DNA of 64,000 bases from Macrotrachela quadricornifera (GCA_022393335.1 JAJEKB010021117.1:179983-243982); one strand, 5' to 3'; shown: positions 1 through 12,698, numbered from the stretch's first letter. Numbers and translations are program-made. The notes: generated from the letters alone by a model not told the origin.

Positions 1-417
1 ATATTATACGCTTTCAGCCGACTTTTCCAATAGTGAGTTTTTTTTCTTATATCTTCTGAATATATTTATCTAGATGATATAGATATTCGACTTAGAATGA
101 CATCTATCATTATCTTAAATTTTCTGTTTTAAAATTCATTCGAGTTTATATCTATTAGAAGAACAAAGATTGAAGAAACGAAAACAAACAGAATGACAAC
201 CGTCGCCTGATTGTTTATCTTATTGAACGAATTTAATCGTCTATAGACAGTTTTGAAATTAAATTTTTATTTTTAAAAAAATTCAATTCGATTTATCTTC
301 TTTTTTTTGTTTTATTTTGCCTTATCATATCATACAAAGAGTTATTTTTTTTTTAAATTCAAACTATATGAACATTTTTACTTTTATTATTTATAGATAT
401 TTTTATTTTTATCCATA
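1..417. other. AT-rich region upstream of cyclin E
   Basis: No coding exon was recognised. A TTATAG-type acceptor lies about 20 bases before the cyclin E start, so a spliced 5' UTR is possible. Nothing else is supported. Confidence 0.5.
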
Positions 418-3400
418 ATGTCAGATAATGGTGGTGGTAGTGCTACAACAATACGTACTTTAAAAAGATCACTTTCGGTAAATTAAAAAAAAATGAAATT
501 AATATTGTATATATATAATTTCTTTTTTAGCCTGATCATTCATCAATTCATGAACGAAAATCTAAATTAGCTAAAATTGAAGTAAGATTTGATTTTTTGA
601 AAAATGTTATTTATAATGTTCGAATGTTTTATACTATAACATAGTCAATGCTTATAGAAAAATCAGCAATTCATTTCTACATTCTTAAAAATAAAGGATA
701 AAAGTTCAAGTTATGATTTTATGCTGTAAATAGAATTAAATTTCTATTAAAATTAGGTTATAATTCTCTTTACATTTGGTTAGAATTAATTATATCCTCT
801 TAATATTAGCATGTAAAAAATTAAAAAGAGTATATCAAGAAAAATATATGGTAGATTGAAGAAATTTATAGCCTGTTCATAGGTAAAGAAGTTTGAATCC
901 GCGAGATTGTATTTACAAGTAAAAGCTGATTTTACATCGACTATTTCAAGTTTATTGTTAAATTTATCTGAGAAATAAATAAGCGAAAAAGAAACAAATG
1001 TCATCTATTCAGAGCAACTGTCAGGTTTAGATTAAAAAACATGCCATTGAAAGTATTTCATTAGTAATCATATAATTTATTTAAATATATACTGGAAATG
1101 ATGTGTGTACTGGTTATCGTTGTCTGTATTATATGAAAATTAATTTTATTTTCAAGAAAAAGAAAATTTCGATTGCAATTATGTCAATAAAGGACGAAAT
1201 AGTAGATAGATAGAACAGAAAAAAAAAGAATAATGAAAAGAACATTGATTTCAAATGTTAGTGATTGTAAAAGTTCACAATAGTTATTATTACCCAATAT
1301 AAATAAATAGTTTAATCGAACAGGAAAAAGATGAACTTACCACGTGTCAATAGTATAATCTTTTTGTTTTATTCTGTCTAGAATATTCATCTATTCTATT
1401 CATTTACACTAACTTGAATGAACGTATATGATGTAATAACGTATATATCAGTAGATTTAACATTATCAATTTGTTAATCGTTCGTTTTTATAGAAAACAG
1501 ATTTAAATACATATATATATTTTTTTTTCTTTTGAACATTTAACTACTTGAATACACTTCGATACTTTTTCCTTAATATATACTTGAAAATAATTTTTAA
1601 ATTTATCATTTATTCTATACCAATTGTCGACATTCGAAATCTTAAGAGAAGAAAAAAAAAACCCCGAGGTCATGTAAGCATTTTTTCTCTTTTTTCTCTT
1701 CTCATTAGTTTATATACACCTGTTCTCTATTGAGTACCAATTGTTGATGTCTATTTAGTGAAAAAAAAAAAGGCGAGAAGAGATATCGATTACTATTAGT
1801 TAAAATTGAGCAACTGACGTTATTTTTTCAAACTCTTTCACATCGTATATAAATACTTGAAAGTTTTAATAGAAAAAATATCATAAAATTGATATACATG
1901 CTGCTGAAGGTGTTGCACAATCTACACAGGACCTTTGATTTTTGTTTATTTCACAAAAAAAAGATATTTTATATTGTGAAATATTAGGTCTTGTTTAGTT
2001 ATGTGCATCATGTTCGCTGCTTTACACCTCGACGAGTTTATTGTATTTATATTTATTGTTTTTATTTTTGTTTTCTTCTTTTCTTTTCTATTCTTTTCCA
2101 TACAATATATGTTGATTTTCATTAGCAAATAAAACCAGAAAGGAGGACAATAAAAGATAAATCTTCTATTTTAATATTGTCTTTTGTTTATAATTTTTCA
2201 TGCAGCAAAACTATCGATCGGAATGGTTTCACTCTGAATTTCATTTATATGTAAGTGATTATATAGAGAATATTAGAATATTGAGAAACAGATTAGTAGT
2301 TTTTATATATTTAATAGATTTAAATTATAAATATTTATCTTTTGTTTTCTTTTTATTTAGTTGCAACAAGACAATGCTAGTAAGGATATCAGTAACAAAG
2401 AAAATCAAATCAAATATAAACAATCCGGTATGATAGAAATATAAAAATTTTATATTAAAAAGATTTCGTATTCATCTAAGATATAGGAATAAACAATCTG
2501 TTGTTGATAATTTGCTTTTTTTGTCTTGATATACTACAAAATCTTCAAAATTTCTAATGAGAATACAGTTTATTATAACTATGAATGCTCGAGTGTTAAA
2601 CAAGTCAATGTTTTGTTGTTGAGTTAGCTGTACAGATAAACAAATTTGACATTCGAATATCTCGATAGAAGTTTTTATTATGATATAATATTTGAATTAA
2701 AGACAAAATTTAAATTTAGAAATGGTTATGGTAAAACATTCTTTATCTACATGTAATAATAATGATGATGATGATGATGATCAAGATGATGGAATAATTA
2801 TTGATCATCTTGATTTATCATCTGTACCTTTACCTTGGTATCATTCTCATACATTATGGTCAAATATGATAACAAGAACATTTGATGAAACATATAAAAG
2901 TCATTCAAATTTTCTTGATGCACATCCTGCTATAACAACAAAAATGCGAAGTGTTTTATGTGATTGGCTTATTGAAGTAAAAGAACTTATTTAATTTTTT
3001 CTTTTTTAAATAATAAAATTTGTTTTTTAAAGGTTTCTGAAGTTTATCATCTTCATAGAGAAACATATCATTTAGCTATTGCATATGTTGATCAGTATTT
3101 ATGTAATACAAATAATTTACCTAAAGCTAAACTTCAATTACTTGGTATAACAGCATTATTTATTGCAGCAAAAATTGAAGTAAAAAAGAAATTAAATTTT
3201 TTTTTTAAAGAAAATTTTTTTGTCTTAGGAAATTTATCCACCACGTATATCAGAATTTGCATATGTTACTGATAAAGCTTATTATGAAGGTGATATACTT
3301 GACATGGAATTAGATATAATGAATGTAAATATATATATATTAATTAATTTTTAATTAATTTAATTTCTAAATTTCTAGGTATTAAATTGGTATATAAATC

Positions 3401-4562
3401 CTATAACATCAATTAGTTGGTTATTAACTTTTCTTCAAGTTGAATCAGAAATTGAATTAATAAATAATAATAATAATTCATTATCATCACCATCAACATC
3501 AAATGTTACACCATCACATCATAATCGTTGTATAAAAAAACGACGTATATCAATATCAAATATTCAAAAATCTTCATTATTATCGTCAGATAATGAAATT
3601 TTAAAAACATCAATTTTAACAAATGTACATCGAACATCAATGTTTCTTCAAACATTTTCATTAGCTGCTAGAGTAAACTTAGTTTTTTTTTTATTTACAA
3701 AGAAAATCAATATATATATATATTTATTTAGTTACTTGATTTATGTTCACTTGATGTTGAATATTCACAATTTCCCAAGAATATATTGGCTGCAACAGCT
3801 ATTATTGCTTGTAAACCTAATTGGCCTGTTGAACAGATTACTTGTAAGTTAGAATATATTTCAATGATACTCGAAAAATTCATGATCAGTTCATAATTTA
3901 GTCGATCGGATTGTAATACAATCGACTTTTTTAAAAAATTATAAATCAATCCATCGGATATTAGGATACAGTAGCAAAATATCGAAAAGTAGAAACCCTA
4001 TTTCTGTTAGTTTCTGTTAGAGTGTCGAGAGTATTGTGCAATTATATAATTATTTTAATAGATGAAATTAAAATACACTTCGTGATATTCTAAACGAAAT
4101 GTATGTTTACTATTGTAATATTATCAATTTAAATTTCTATATTTAGCTTTAAATGATGATGATCTATATGTATGCAGTGAATGGATGAAACCATTTTTTG
4201 ATGTACTTTATTTTGGTCAAAATTTAATGTCAATACCAATTCCAGCATCACGACCATCACCGGCTGTACCTATTGATGAGATTTATTCAATACAAATACA
4301 TAATATCTCTTTAGATTTACTTGTAAATTAATTTTTGTTTTTTCTTTGTTTGATTTAAAACGTCTTTTTTTTCTTATAGGAGAATGTTTATAAAAAACGT
4401 CCTAAATTTATTCCACCAATAGCAAATAATCGACCATTTCGAAATCTTGTTAATCGATTATCATGGTTACCAACTCCACCAACATCTTTAGAAAAACAAC
4501 AACATGAAATTATTGTTAATGAAGAAGAACAACTTCAAATAACAGAAGTAGTATCAGTATAA
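418..4562 (+). CDS. CCNE: Cyclin E (G1/S cyclin), 11 exons
   Basis: Predicted 495-residue cyclin E, the nuclear activator of CDK2 at the G1/S transition. Exons: 418-477, 531-581, 2206-2250, 2361-2427, 2720-2976, 3033-3179, 3229-3324, 3379-3672, 3732-3843, 4147-4322, 4380-4562; every junction is GT...AG and phase-consistent through to TAA. The cyclin box starts with MRSVLCDWLIEV at the exon 5/6 border, followed by EVYHLHRETYHLA, LLGITALFIAAKIEEIYPP and EFAYVTD, which are hallmark cyclin E strings. A second cyclin fold with LLDLCSLDVEYSQFP lies in exon 9. The N-terminus has an Asp run; a low-complexity Asn/Ser insert (exon 8) interrupts the second fold, and the tail is Glu/Gln-rich. Intron 2 is 1.6 kb; the rest are 49-303 bp. 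The family is certain; the small exons 1-4 are less so. Confidence 0.93.
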
Positions 4563-5702
4563 AAAACTAATCGAGTCAGATTAATAAATTTATATATATA
4601 TATATTTTCCTATATCAAAAGATAGATAGAATATATGTCTCATGTTTTTTTTGTCTTTTATTTTCCATCTTCTCTATTTTCTTAAAATGATCATCGAGAT
4701 ATATATTTTGGTGATTAAGTCAGATAAGAAAGATATAAAAATAGTTTTTTTTTCTCTTGTTGCTTTTTTTTTCTTTTTATATCAAAATCACTGGCAAAAT
4801 GCCGATCTTTGTGTTGTTCTTCTATTTCGACTACTTCTCTTTCTTTTTTTTTTGTTCATTCGATTGTTTTCCTTTCTGACATTTATTCCAAATGACTGTT
4901 TTACACATTATTTTTCTTCATTTTCTTCATGTTGTTATCGTCGATTTATGTTTATAAAGTCTAGTTGTTCATCAGAAACTTTTCTTTTGTCTTATGTAAA
5001 CCCTTTTTTTTTCTCCATTGTCTTCGTCTAATTCTCATATCTCTTCCCTATCTCTCTCTCTCTCTCTCCCCCTCGTTTTTTTTCTTTTTCTTTTGTCCAT
5101 CATGTCGGATTTTCTTCATGCTGTTGTTAGTGTTTATGTGTGTCTAACGACGATTTATAAGAGGAAAAAAAAAGAAATTAATAAGAACATCTGAAAAATT
5201 AATATTGAAAAACAAAATCGTCGTAAAAATAAAAAGAAAAGATTATTATTAGTTGTTGATTTATTATAATTTGAAAGAAAAGAATGATATAATGTTCATT
5301 TTTTTGTTTTTTGAATTTAGAAAAAACAGAAAAAATTTAATTGAAAATAGATTTATCAAGTTTTTCTTTTTTCTTCTGATAAATGATATTTTTGAAATCA
5401 CTAGTCTTCATCATCATTTCAAGTATATATTAGTTATTTCTATGTTATCTTTTTAGATAAAATAAAGAAACGATCTGTTTGATTCATTCAATAACAATTA
5501 TGTTATCAATGAATAAATGTTTTTTCTTTTCAATGATTCAAATCATTTGTTTTTATTTATAATTATTGACTTTACTGCATTTTTATGTTATCTTCTTTTC
5601 TTTCTCTATTCATTAATTTTAAATATAAACATAATTTTTTTTTTCATATATAAGTATTCATACAAATATGTTTAGATCTGTGTATTAACGTTTCTATAAA
5701 AG
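4563..5702. other. Cyclin E to SERINC intergenic, pyrimidine-rich
   Basis: Holds the cyclin E 3' region, with an AATAAA-like signal near 4582, then T- and CT-rich sequence (including a TC run near 5050). No coding exon was seen; open stretches here are simple-sequence artefacts. Confidence 0.6.
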
Positions 5703-8252
5703 ATGGGTCTTTGTCTTAGCTCGTTAGGCTCATCAATTGCATGTTGTTTTGGTAATGCATTTTGCTCACTTTGTTGTGCAGCCTGTCCAGCATGTAAAGG
5801 TTCAACATCATCACGTATTGTCTATGGTCTTATATTACTTGCTGGACTTATAGCATCATGTATTATGTTAATACCTGGTCTTGAAAAAACCTTAAATAAA
5901 ATTCCAGCTTTATGTCAAAATTCAAGTTTAAATAATAGATTAATATCATCATTTGATTGTTCAAAAATAATTGGATCATTAGCTGTTTATCGTCTTTCAT
6001 TTGGTATGACAATATTCTTTTTTATTTTATCATTATTAGTAAGTTTAGTAATAATAAATAAAATAATAATTAATTTGAAAATTTTTTCTTTTTTGATTTA
6101 GATGATAAAAGTAAAAACATCAAATGATATTCGAGCAAAAATTCAAAATGGTTTTTGGGGTTTTAAAATAATTATATTAATTGGTTTAATAGTTGGAGCT
6201 TTTTTTATTCCAAATAATGGTTTTGATTATGTATTTATGATTATTGGACTTATTGGAGGATTTTTAGTAAATAACGATAAATTCATTTTTAATAATTTTA
6301 TTTATTATATTTTCTAGTTTATTCTTGTTCAATTACTTATATCGATTGATTTTGTTCATTCGTAAGTATTTAGAATTGAATAGAAATATTTTTAATTCAC
6401 TTGTTGGGAATGAATATATGTGAAAAAATGTTTAAATATAGCTTATTTATTGGTAACAGCGGTCTCTTTTTTCTTATATCTATTTTCCTTAACCATCTTA
6501 CTAGTAAAGAAGCCGCTCGCTTATCATGTTTTCTCTTTTGATCTCTTTCATGTTTATTTTCTTTTCTATTTCTTTCTCTTATATTAACAGAAGTAAATCA
6601 AGATGAACAAATTGGTGAACAGTTATAATATGAATGTATGAGTAGTCGCTTTTAATTTTTGTATATTACGTTTTCATTCTCTTTTGTTTTGATACGGTAG
6701 CTGTTACTAGCTGAGAAATTCCATCGTCTACGTATGTTTGCTCTGTTTGAAAGAAAAAAAAGATAGTGCAAGAAGCATTCATGCTGCATGTGTATATTCT
6801 TCATCATTCTCACATTTAGTTGTAAAATCAACTTTTTGAACTTGTTAATAAGTGTTTCTATTGAATTAATTTGCGATTTCTTCAAAAATGTTCTTGAGCT
6901 CCTTGTATATACGCATGTTATGATTTAGATGAATGTCTACAGTAAATCTTAAGTAAACACTTGCTTTTAGATTAGCTATTTTTATTTTATGATCATTTCA
7001 AATGATGATTCAACTCTACATGAATTTAAAATTTTTCTAACATACTATCTAGAATATTTCGTTCGTATAAATAAGGTCTTAAACAATATTTGTGTATCTA
7101 TACGACGTGACTTATGATAATCTAGAGAATTTGTAAGTCTTTTCATGTAAATTTAAACTTGGCAATAAAAAATAAACATTAAAGTAATGAAAAGATTAAA
7201 AGAGAGACCGTCATAAGTGAGCAGTTCTAATATTAATAAGATAGATACAAGAAAAAAAGACGATTATTTTTCTTACAGATATTCATGATTAATATTTAAA
7301 TGAGAATAAATTCAATTTGTTTTTTTTGTGTTTATCAACCTTTAGATGGAATGAATCTTGGGTTGATCATGTTGAATCTGGTTCAAAAAAACATGGTTAT
7401 GGTTTACTTATTTTTACATTTCTCTTATATACATTAACAATAATTGGAATTGTTTTTTTTTATATTTATTATGCATCAGATCATTCTATATGTCGTTTAC
7501 ATTTATTTTTTATATCATTTAATATGTGTTTATGTATAATATTATCGATTATATCTATATTACCATATGTAAGAGAATATAATTCATCATGTGGTCTTTT
7601 ACAATCATCATTTGTTAGTCTTTATGTTATATATTATACATGGTCAGCAATGAGTAATAATCCTGATAGTCGATGTAATCCAAGTATACATTCAATAATA
7701 CATCCAACAAATTCAACAATAAGTCCAATACGACAAGAAAATTTATTTGATCCAATAACAATAATTGGTTTAGTTATATTTATTTGTTCATTATTTTATT
7801 CAGTAATAACAACATCACGTAGTAATCATGCAAAAAAATTATTTTTTTCATCATCATCAACAATTGATTCAACAATATTAGATGATGCACAATTAGTTAA
7901 TTCTATATCAGATGATAAATGGTCATTAGGTAGTGATAAACAACATCATCAAAGAGTTTATGATGATGAACGTGGATCAGTCAAATATAATTATTCATTA
8001 TTTCATTTAATGTTTTTACTTGCAACACTATATGCAATGATGACATTAACAAAGTATGGAAAAATTTTTTTTTTTAGTATTATTATTTTTAAATGTATTT
8101 TTAGTTGGTATAAACCCGCAAAAAATTTTAATACATATAATAATAATTTAGCATCACTTTGGGTTAAAATTGTATCAAGTTGGTTATGTGTGATATTATA
8201 TATATGGACATGTATTGCACCAGCAGTATTTCCTGATCGTGATTTTTCATAG
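5703..8252 (+). CDS. SERINC: Serine incorporator (SERINC/TDE1) membrane protein
   Basis: Predicted 466-residue multipass membrane protein of the SERINC family, linked to serine/phospholipid handling and lipid scrambling. Exons: 5703-6038, 6102-6266, 6318-6361, 7346-8053, 8105-8252. The Cys-rich N-terminus (MGLCLSSLGSSIACCFGNA) is typical, as are FGMTIFFFILSLL, MIKVKTSNDIRAKIQNGFW, FILVQLLISIDFVHSWNESW, GLLQSSFVSLYVIYYTWSAM and the end YNYSLFHLMFLLATLYAMM ... PDRDFS. About ten hydrophobic spans are visible. Family homology places an intron at 8054-8104: removing it gives TLTNWYKP, the conserved reading. That intron is 51 nt, in phase and stop-free, so the frame also runs through it unspliced. 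Intron 3 is 984 bp. An AATAAA lies near 8430. Confidence 0.95.
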
Positions 8253-9469
8253 AATCAAGTTGATTTATACTTCAATTCTCTCTTCTTCTTCTTCTTCGTC
8301 TTCTTTTGTTTTTACATCTATTGTGGTTTTGTGTATGCAGGCAAAAGTTTTTTTTACTAATTGAAACAAAAGTGAAACAAAAAAAAAAAGAAATTATTTA
8401 TTTTTTTTATATGTACTTTAATTTAATGCTAATAAATGTTATCTGTTCTTTGAAGATTTATGATTATATTTGATAATAAATAAATATTTATTATTAATGG
8501 AATACAGGTATGATATTGATGAAAATCTTTGTTTTTCTACAAACACATAACATAATCAAATTTCAAATTCAAGTTTGACTATATTCATTTGATAGCTCAT
8601 GTCAAGAAACCTATTCACCTAAAATTTTAGACCAAAACAATGCTGTGCTGTCGAAGTATGAAATTTTTAAAAAATAAACTATTTTTCGATATGTCAAAAA
8701 ATGTAGTAGCTCATATTTCGTTTATTTCTCCGATAGCTTTCAATAGATTTTTTTCGAACAGCATCTCATTTGAAAGGAAACAAATTAAATACTCAGTATT
8801 TTCTTGTCAATGTTCAGCAACTATCATATATACTCGTTAAATGAATAACTTATGAACGTTGGTGCCACTATCAGAAAGGTGGAATTTGACAATCCAAAAA
8901 AACTGGAGCCGTGTTTTTAAAATTTCTTCGAATTGAAACCGCAGAAAAAATATATTGACACACACTCGATTAAAAAAAAAGCCCAGAGATTGTTTCCGTG
9001 ACATATTTGTATAATAGAAAGAATCCGTTTTTCTTTAATTTCATAAAATTAACCTATTCTCATAGTTACTTTCATTTTCAATCGGAAAACATCGGTTGTA
9101 TGGGATGTACATTTTCTACCTTTCGATTCAATATAAACTCGAGCTTTTCATAATGTATGTAATTATTTATCAGATACTAATATATTCACATGAGTGTATT
9201 TTTTCTTTAGTTCAAAAACGAAACAAAATTATTTCAATAAAATAAACGAATTTATTTAAAGGAAAAAAATACTCGTTACAATTAATGAAAAACAAAGTTA
9301 TGCAATGTAAGACGAAAGAACCAGAGTCTAGTTGAAAACAAAAAAACATATTCTAACTAAAAGAATATGTATTCTAATAGAAAAGTGAATTTATTCGCAT
9401 AAGATAAAAAGAAACTCGTTTCAATAAAAAAAAAATCAACACTTTATTAATTTGAAATGAAAAAACTTG
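8253..9469. other. Intergenic with no recognised gene
   Basis: SERINC 3' region, then AT-rich sequence. A short open frame near 8640-8840 has no family features and was not called. No repeats with clear boundaries were seen. Confidence 0.5.
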
Positions 9470-9643
9470 ATGCCATTAAGAATATTAAACTTGTTTTTAA
9501 TTGTTTTGATGATTTTTCATCATCTTGTTTCACCATACCCATGTGTTCAACTGCGGTCAAACTGCGTTCGCACTGTGATCCGTAATTGTGAAAAACGGCG
9601 ACGCAGTTGTCAAAAAAGTGGTGACATGGTTAGTCTCTTCTGA
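9470..9643 (+). CDS. Candidate small secreted Cys-rich peptide (57 aa)
   Basis: Not a recognised family. From an ATG at 9470 there is a 57-residue frame. It starts with a clear signal-peptide-like segment, MPLRILNLFLIVLMIFHHLV, followed by a basic region with four cysteines at residues 25, 32, 40 and 47 (C-x6-C-x7-C-x6-C) containing EKRRRS. The frame ends at TGA just after a possible donor (GTTAGT at 9629). If that donor is used with an AAG acceptor near 9680, the frame would run on for about 20 residues. A 65-codon frame on the other strand overlaps the 3' end and has no features. Chance origin cannot be excluded because the gene is short and lies in a repeat-rich region; no function is proposed. 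Confidence 0.3.
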   Translation: MPLRILNLFLIVLMIFHHLVSPYPCVQLRSNCVRTVIRNCEKRRRSCQKSGDMVSLF

Positions 9644-10664
9644 TTTTTTTTATCGTCTTTTTTTTCTCCGTTGTTTGTAAGTTAGTCTTTTTCATCCATT
9701 CGCTTGACTGTTTGGCCCAGCGTTTGTCGCTATTCCATAAATGAGGGTCCATGAGACCATCGATAAATCGAGTCACTCGATAAAATTTAGATTTTCGATT
9801 TAATATTACCGTTTTGTTCAGCATCATTTGAAACCTCCAAATCCAAATTTTTAGCTCATTTGGTCAAGCTAATGAAGAGTTAGCTCGATTTTACTGAGAA
9901 AGACTCGAGAACACGTGCTGAAAATTCGACCAAAAATTTTCTTCATAATTTTTAATTTTTTTCTATTACAAAAAACTAACGAATTTTTTTGTACCATATA
10001 CCAAACGATAGAGCGTCAAAAGGTGAACAAACGTAGCTATTTATATATCTCATTCTAATAAGCTAACTCAAAATTATTGATTAAAAACTTTCAAGGACCC
10101 ATCATTTTTTACTGAAATAAATCTGTATTATTTTTAGTATATCAGCTGCCGTCCAATCTTTTTCCCTATCCCCCAAACTGATTTTGTGATACGTTGTACA
10201 GTTTTTTCTCCTCTACAAAATGGTAAAAAAAAATCGCTGTTTTAGGTGAAAAATCGGTTACAGTTTTGACTAAAAAGCAGATTTTTTAATAAAACGTATA
10301 ATTTTGGTAACCTATGATGCACCTAGAGCATTCCAAAGATAGATACGACTCTTTTAAGTTAAAATTTGTTTTATACAACGTAGAAAGTCAACACTTTTTG
10401 CCCTATAATGAATTAAAAACAATACGCTAACGTACGTGTATCATGATGTCTTGTGCAAAGAATAGAAGTTACTGGAAAAGTTACATAGGTTCATCTCATT
10501 TTGATATCACATAGACATATAATTATATGCATAACTACAGACATGTTTGATCGCATATATACCTAGAGGAAGAGAGAATTTTATCCAGGGAACACATACA
10601 TCACATGTTATAGTCGATTCTTTTTACATGACTAGTTCATTTGATTCAATCATACGAAATAAAG
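9644..10664. other. Intergenic with a dispersed-repeat fragment
   Basis: Around 9825-9900 a stretch with the string AGCTCATTTGGT resembles 19690-19770, so both may be remnants of one dispersed repeat. No coding exon was recognised. Confidence 0.35.
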
Positions 10665-10848
10665 ATGTCATTGTCAAACGCTGACATTAACTTATTGTGG
10701 GAATATTTTGATGAAGTACGTCCGATAATTGTTGATGAAAATATAGAATTTGTTTTTTTTTAGATTGACCAAATACACGATCAGAGATTGGCGATAAACA
10801 ACGCAATTATTAGTCGAGAAATGTCGGACATGATTCATACTGATTTAA

Positions 10849-12015
10849 CCCCTTGGAGACGGGCGATGTATATATACGTCCAGCTTCAAATCAACTCATA
10901 ATTAATTTGCGTATACCTCTTACGATATTTTTATGTTCTGCGTTAGCGCATAGATCGTTAATCTGTTATGCTATCATTCGTATTGTGACCTCATTCATCT
11001 TTTTCCTTTTGCACTTATACCCATCATTTCTGTTTCTTCTTTACATCATCTTCAATAGTGGAAAATTTGACTATGCTACTGGCGAGCAAATTCAAAAATC
11101 TGTGTCTATCAAGGACTATATTGCAAATATGAGTGCTGTTGATAGGTCTAATATGCAGAGTAGCTATGTTGAATGTGTCAGAAAGACAGTCAAATGTATT
11201 AAAAACTTTTTTTCCATTTACTGGATATAGGAGTCTATGGTCTTTTTTAATTCAAAATTGAATTCTAAAATTAGAAAACCACAGCAAATTCTTCCAAGCC
11301 AAGCGTTTCTCACTTGGTACTAGATAGTCTTACTTCAAAACCCTTAGTTCCGTCTATTTCGGCTAAGTCTCGCAAAGTCCCACATCGTCAAACCTTAGTC
11401 CCGCCCTGGTCCCATGTAACATGGGACTAAGCCCTACAGTCTCCAAAATCTCACGCTCACCTTCACCCTCACTAACTCTTTCTAGACCCACATTTCAGTT
11501 TGAAATCAAATGTCATTTTTACTTGATGAATTCAGATTGTAATAAAATAGACCATTGTATGGGATATAGCCAATCTAAATTCACACATTTTATACAAGCA
11601 AAAGACAGGTAAAATTATTCACTCGTGTGACTTTCGATTACAGCTGATTCGTCAAGTTATTGAGGCGCATGGAAAACCAGAACTAATAACAGGTCGAACC
11701 AACACATTGGGGACAATCCTGTTAGACTTATCGCTGGCCATTTTCCATCACTTATACCTTCAACATCGATCCAACAATGTCATCAAAGAAAATATGTTGT
11801 TTTGTGCGAAAATAACAAGTAAAACTAAAAAGAGGACTGACACCAGATATGAATGTACTGAATGTGATGTCGGACTTTGTGTTTCTGGTTGTTTCGAAGA
11901 TTATCATACTCTAAAGTACTTTTAGACGTTTTTTATTATCAATATGCATAATTATATCCTTCGGAATTTCAAAAATCTCCTTTACTCTCTTAAAAGTAAC
12001 CCCGTCCCCAAGGGG
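10849..12015 (+). mobile_element. piggyBac element, internally deleted, with TTAA target duplication
   Basis: The 1167-bp insertion has TTAA directly on both sides (10845-10848 and 12016-12019), the piggyBac target signature. The ends are inverted repeats: the left starts CCCCTTGGAGACGGG and the right, reverse-complemented, CCCCTTGGGGACGGG, one mismatch in fifteen. The interior keeps only C-terminal transposase pieces (separate entry). The N-terminal part and catalytic core are missing, so it is a non-autonomous derivative that would need a transposase from elsewhere. Confidence 0.85.
11061..11923 (+). pseudogene. piggyBac transposase C-terminal remnant
   Basis: Pieces in different frames match the C-terminal half of piggyBac (DDE_Tnp_1_7) transposases. 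They are VSIKDYIANMSAVDRSNMQS followed by RKTVKCIKNFF (the conserved 'DYN..M.GVD..D' and 'RKTVKWW' region), QLIRQVIEAHGKPELITGR near 11640-11700, a frame-shifted GHFPSLIPS near 11740, and the terminal Cys-rich finger TRYECTECDVGLCVSGCFED ending in YHT. Frame changes occur near 11230, 11700 and 11810, and stops lie between the pieces. It cannot encode an active enzyme. Confidence 0.8.
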
Positions 12016-12166
12016 TTAACAAATCAAAAACATTCACTTGTAGATAGATTACAAGCGAAGATTGTACTTTTAAGTAAGATTTAATTTTTTCCTTTTTATA
12101 AAACTTTTCATAGTACTTATTTTAGGCAACCATCTAAAATATATCAACGAAGTTACTGAAAATTAA

Positions 12167-12698
12167 ATTAACTATTTTATTTTTATTTAATATTGTAAAA
12201 TTTTTTCTTTTTCTTTTGATATTTAATATTTTCTTCTTCCTTTTTCTGTACTTAATATTTTCTTTTCTCTTTTTTTGTACTTAATATTTTCTTTTGGGAT
12301 ATTATTAAGCGGTTAGTAAAATAAATCAAATGGTGCGTAAGATAAATGGTCAGTACTTAGATTATCACTTATATAAAAAGAAGATTCGAAAAAATTTGAT
12401 TGTAATTAGGTTTTTAATCATACTACTATCCATTTCAAAATAGAAGGCGAGTGATTGTAAGTTGAATAACTCGAGAATGATAATAGCTTTTGAGGTCGAG
12501 TTTTTGGTGTTGTGTAGCCAAGACTGGGGTACGTAATGATATGTAAAAAAAATTTTTCCCGTTAATCTGAGGGGGGTTTCAGGCAAACCTTTGCAAACCA
12601 GGCATGCTAAAGATAGAAGACATGATGGATTTTTGTTTTGGACAAATTCATTGAAAGCGTAAGACTCTTCTCTACATATCTACACAAACCGCAGCTTT
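12167..12698. other. Spacer between the split gene and the 3.1-kb TIR element
   Basis: T-rich sequence with repeated TTAATATTTTCTTTT strings (12210-12300), followed by the dispersed repeat listed next. No coding exon. Confidence 0.5.
12410..12630 (-). repeat. Dispersed ~215-bp repeat, inverted copy of 36414-36625
   Basis: Read on the minus strand it matches 36414-36625 nearly base for base. Shared landmarks are CATGTCTTCTATCTT, AGCATGCCTGGTTTGCAAAG, CTTGGCTACACAACACC, CGAGTTATTCAACTTACAAT and CTATTTTGAAATGGATAGTA. Similarity stops sharply just past the last of these. No protein features; probably a non-autonomous transposon or an element fragment. Confidence 0.75.

Larger units (their letters stand above)
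10665..12166 (+). pseudogene. Small gene of unknown function split by a piggyBac insertion
   Basis: Exon 1 is 10665-10715 (MSLSNADINLLWEYFDE). A 48-bp GT...AG intron follows, and exon 2 starts at 10764 (IDQIHDQRLAINNAIISREM...). Exon 2 is broken at 10845-10848 by a TTAA-flanked piggyBac element. Reading straight from the left TTAA into the sequence after the right TTAA (12020) keeps the frame open to 12073, followed by a GTAAGA donor, an acceptor at 12125 and an end at TAA 12164-12166. The empty-site product would be 76 residues, hydrophilic and mostly helical or coiled-coil in character. No family was recognised. With the element present, translation would enter transposon sequence soon after residue 45, so this allele is probably null unless the element is spliced out or excised. 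Confidence 0.55.

Noticed and set aside
4642..5147. Phe/Leu-rich open frames after cyclin E
   Set aside because: T-rich low-complexity DNA; no start context, splice signals or family features.
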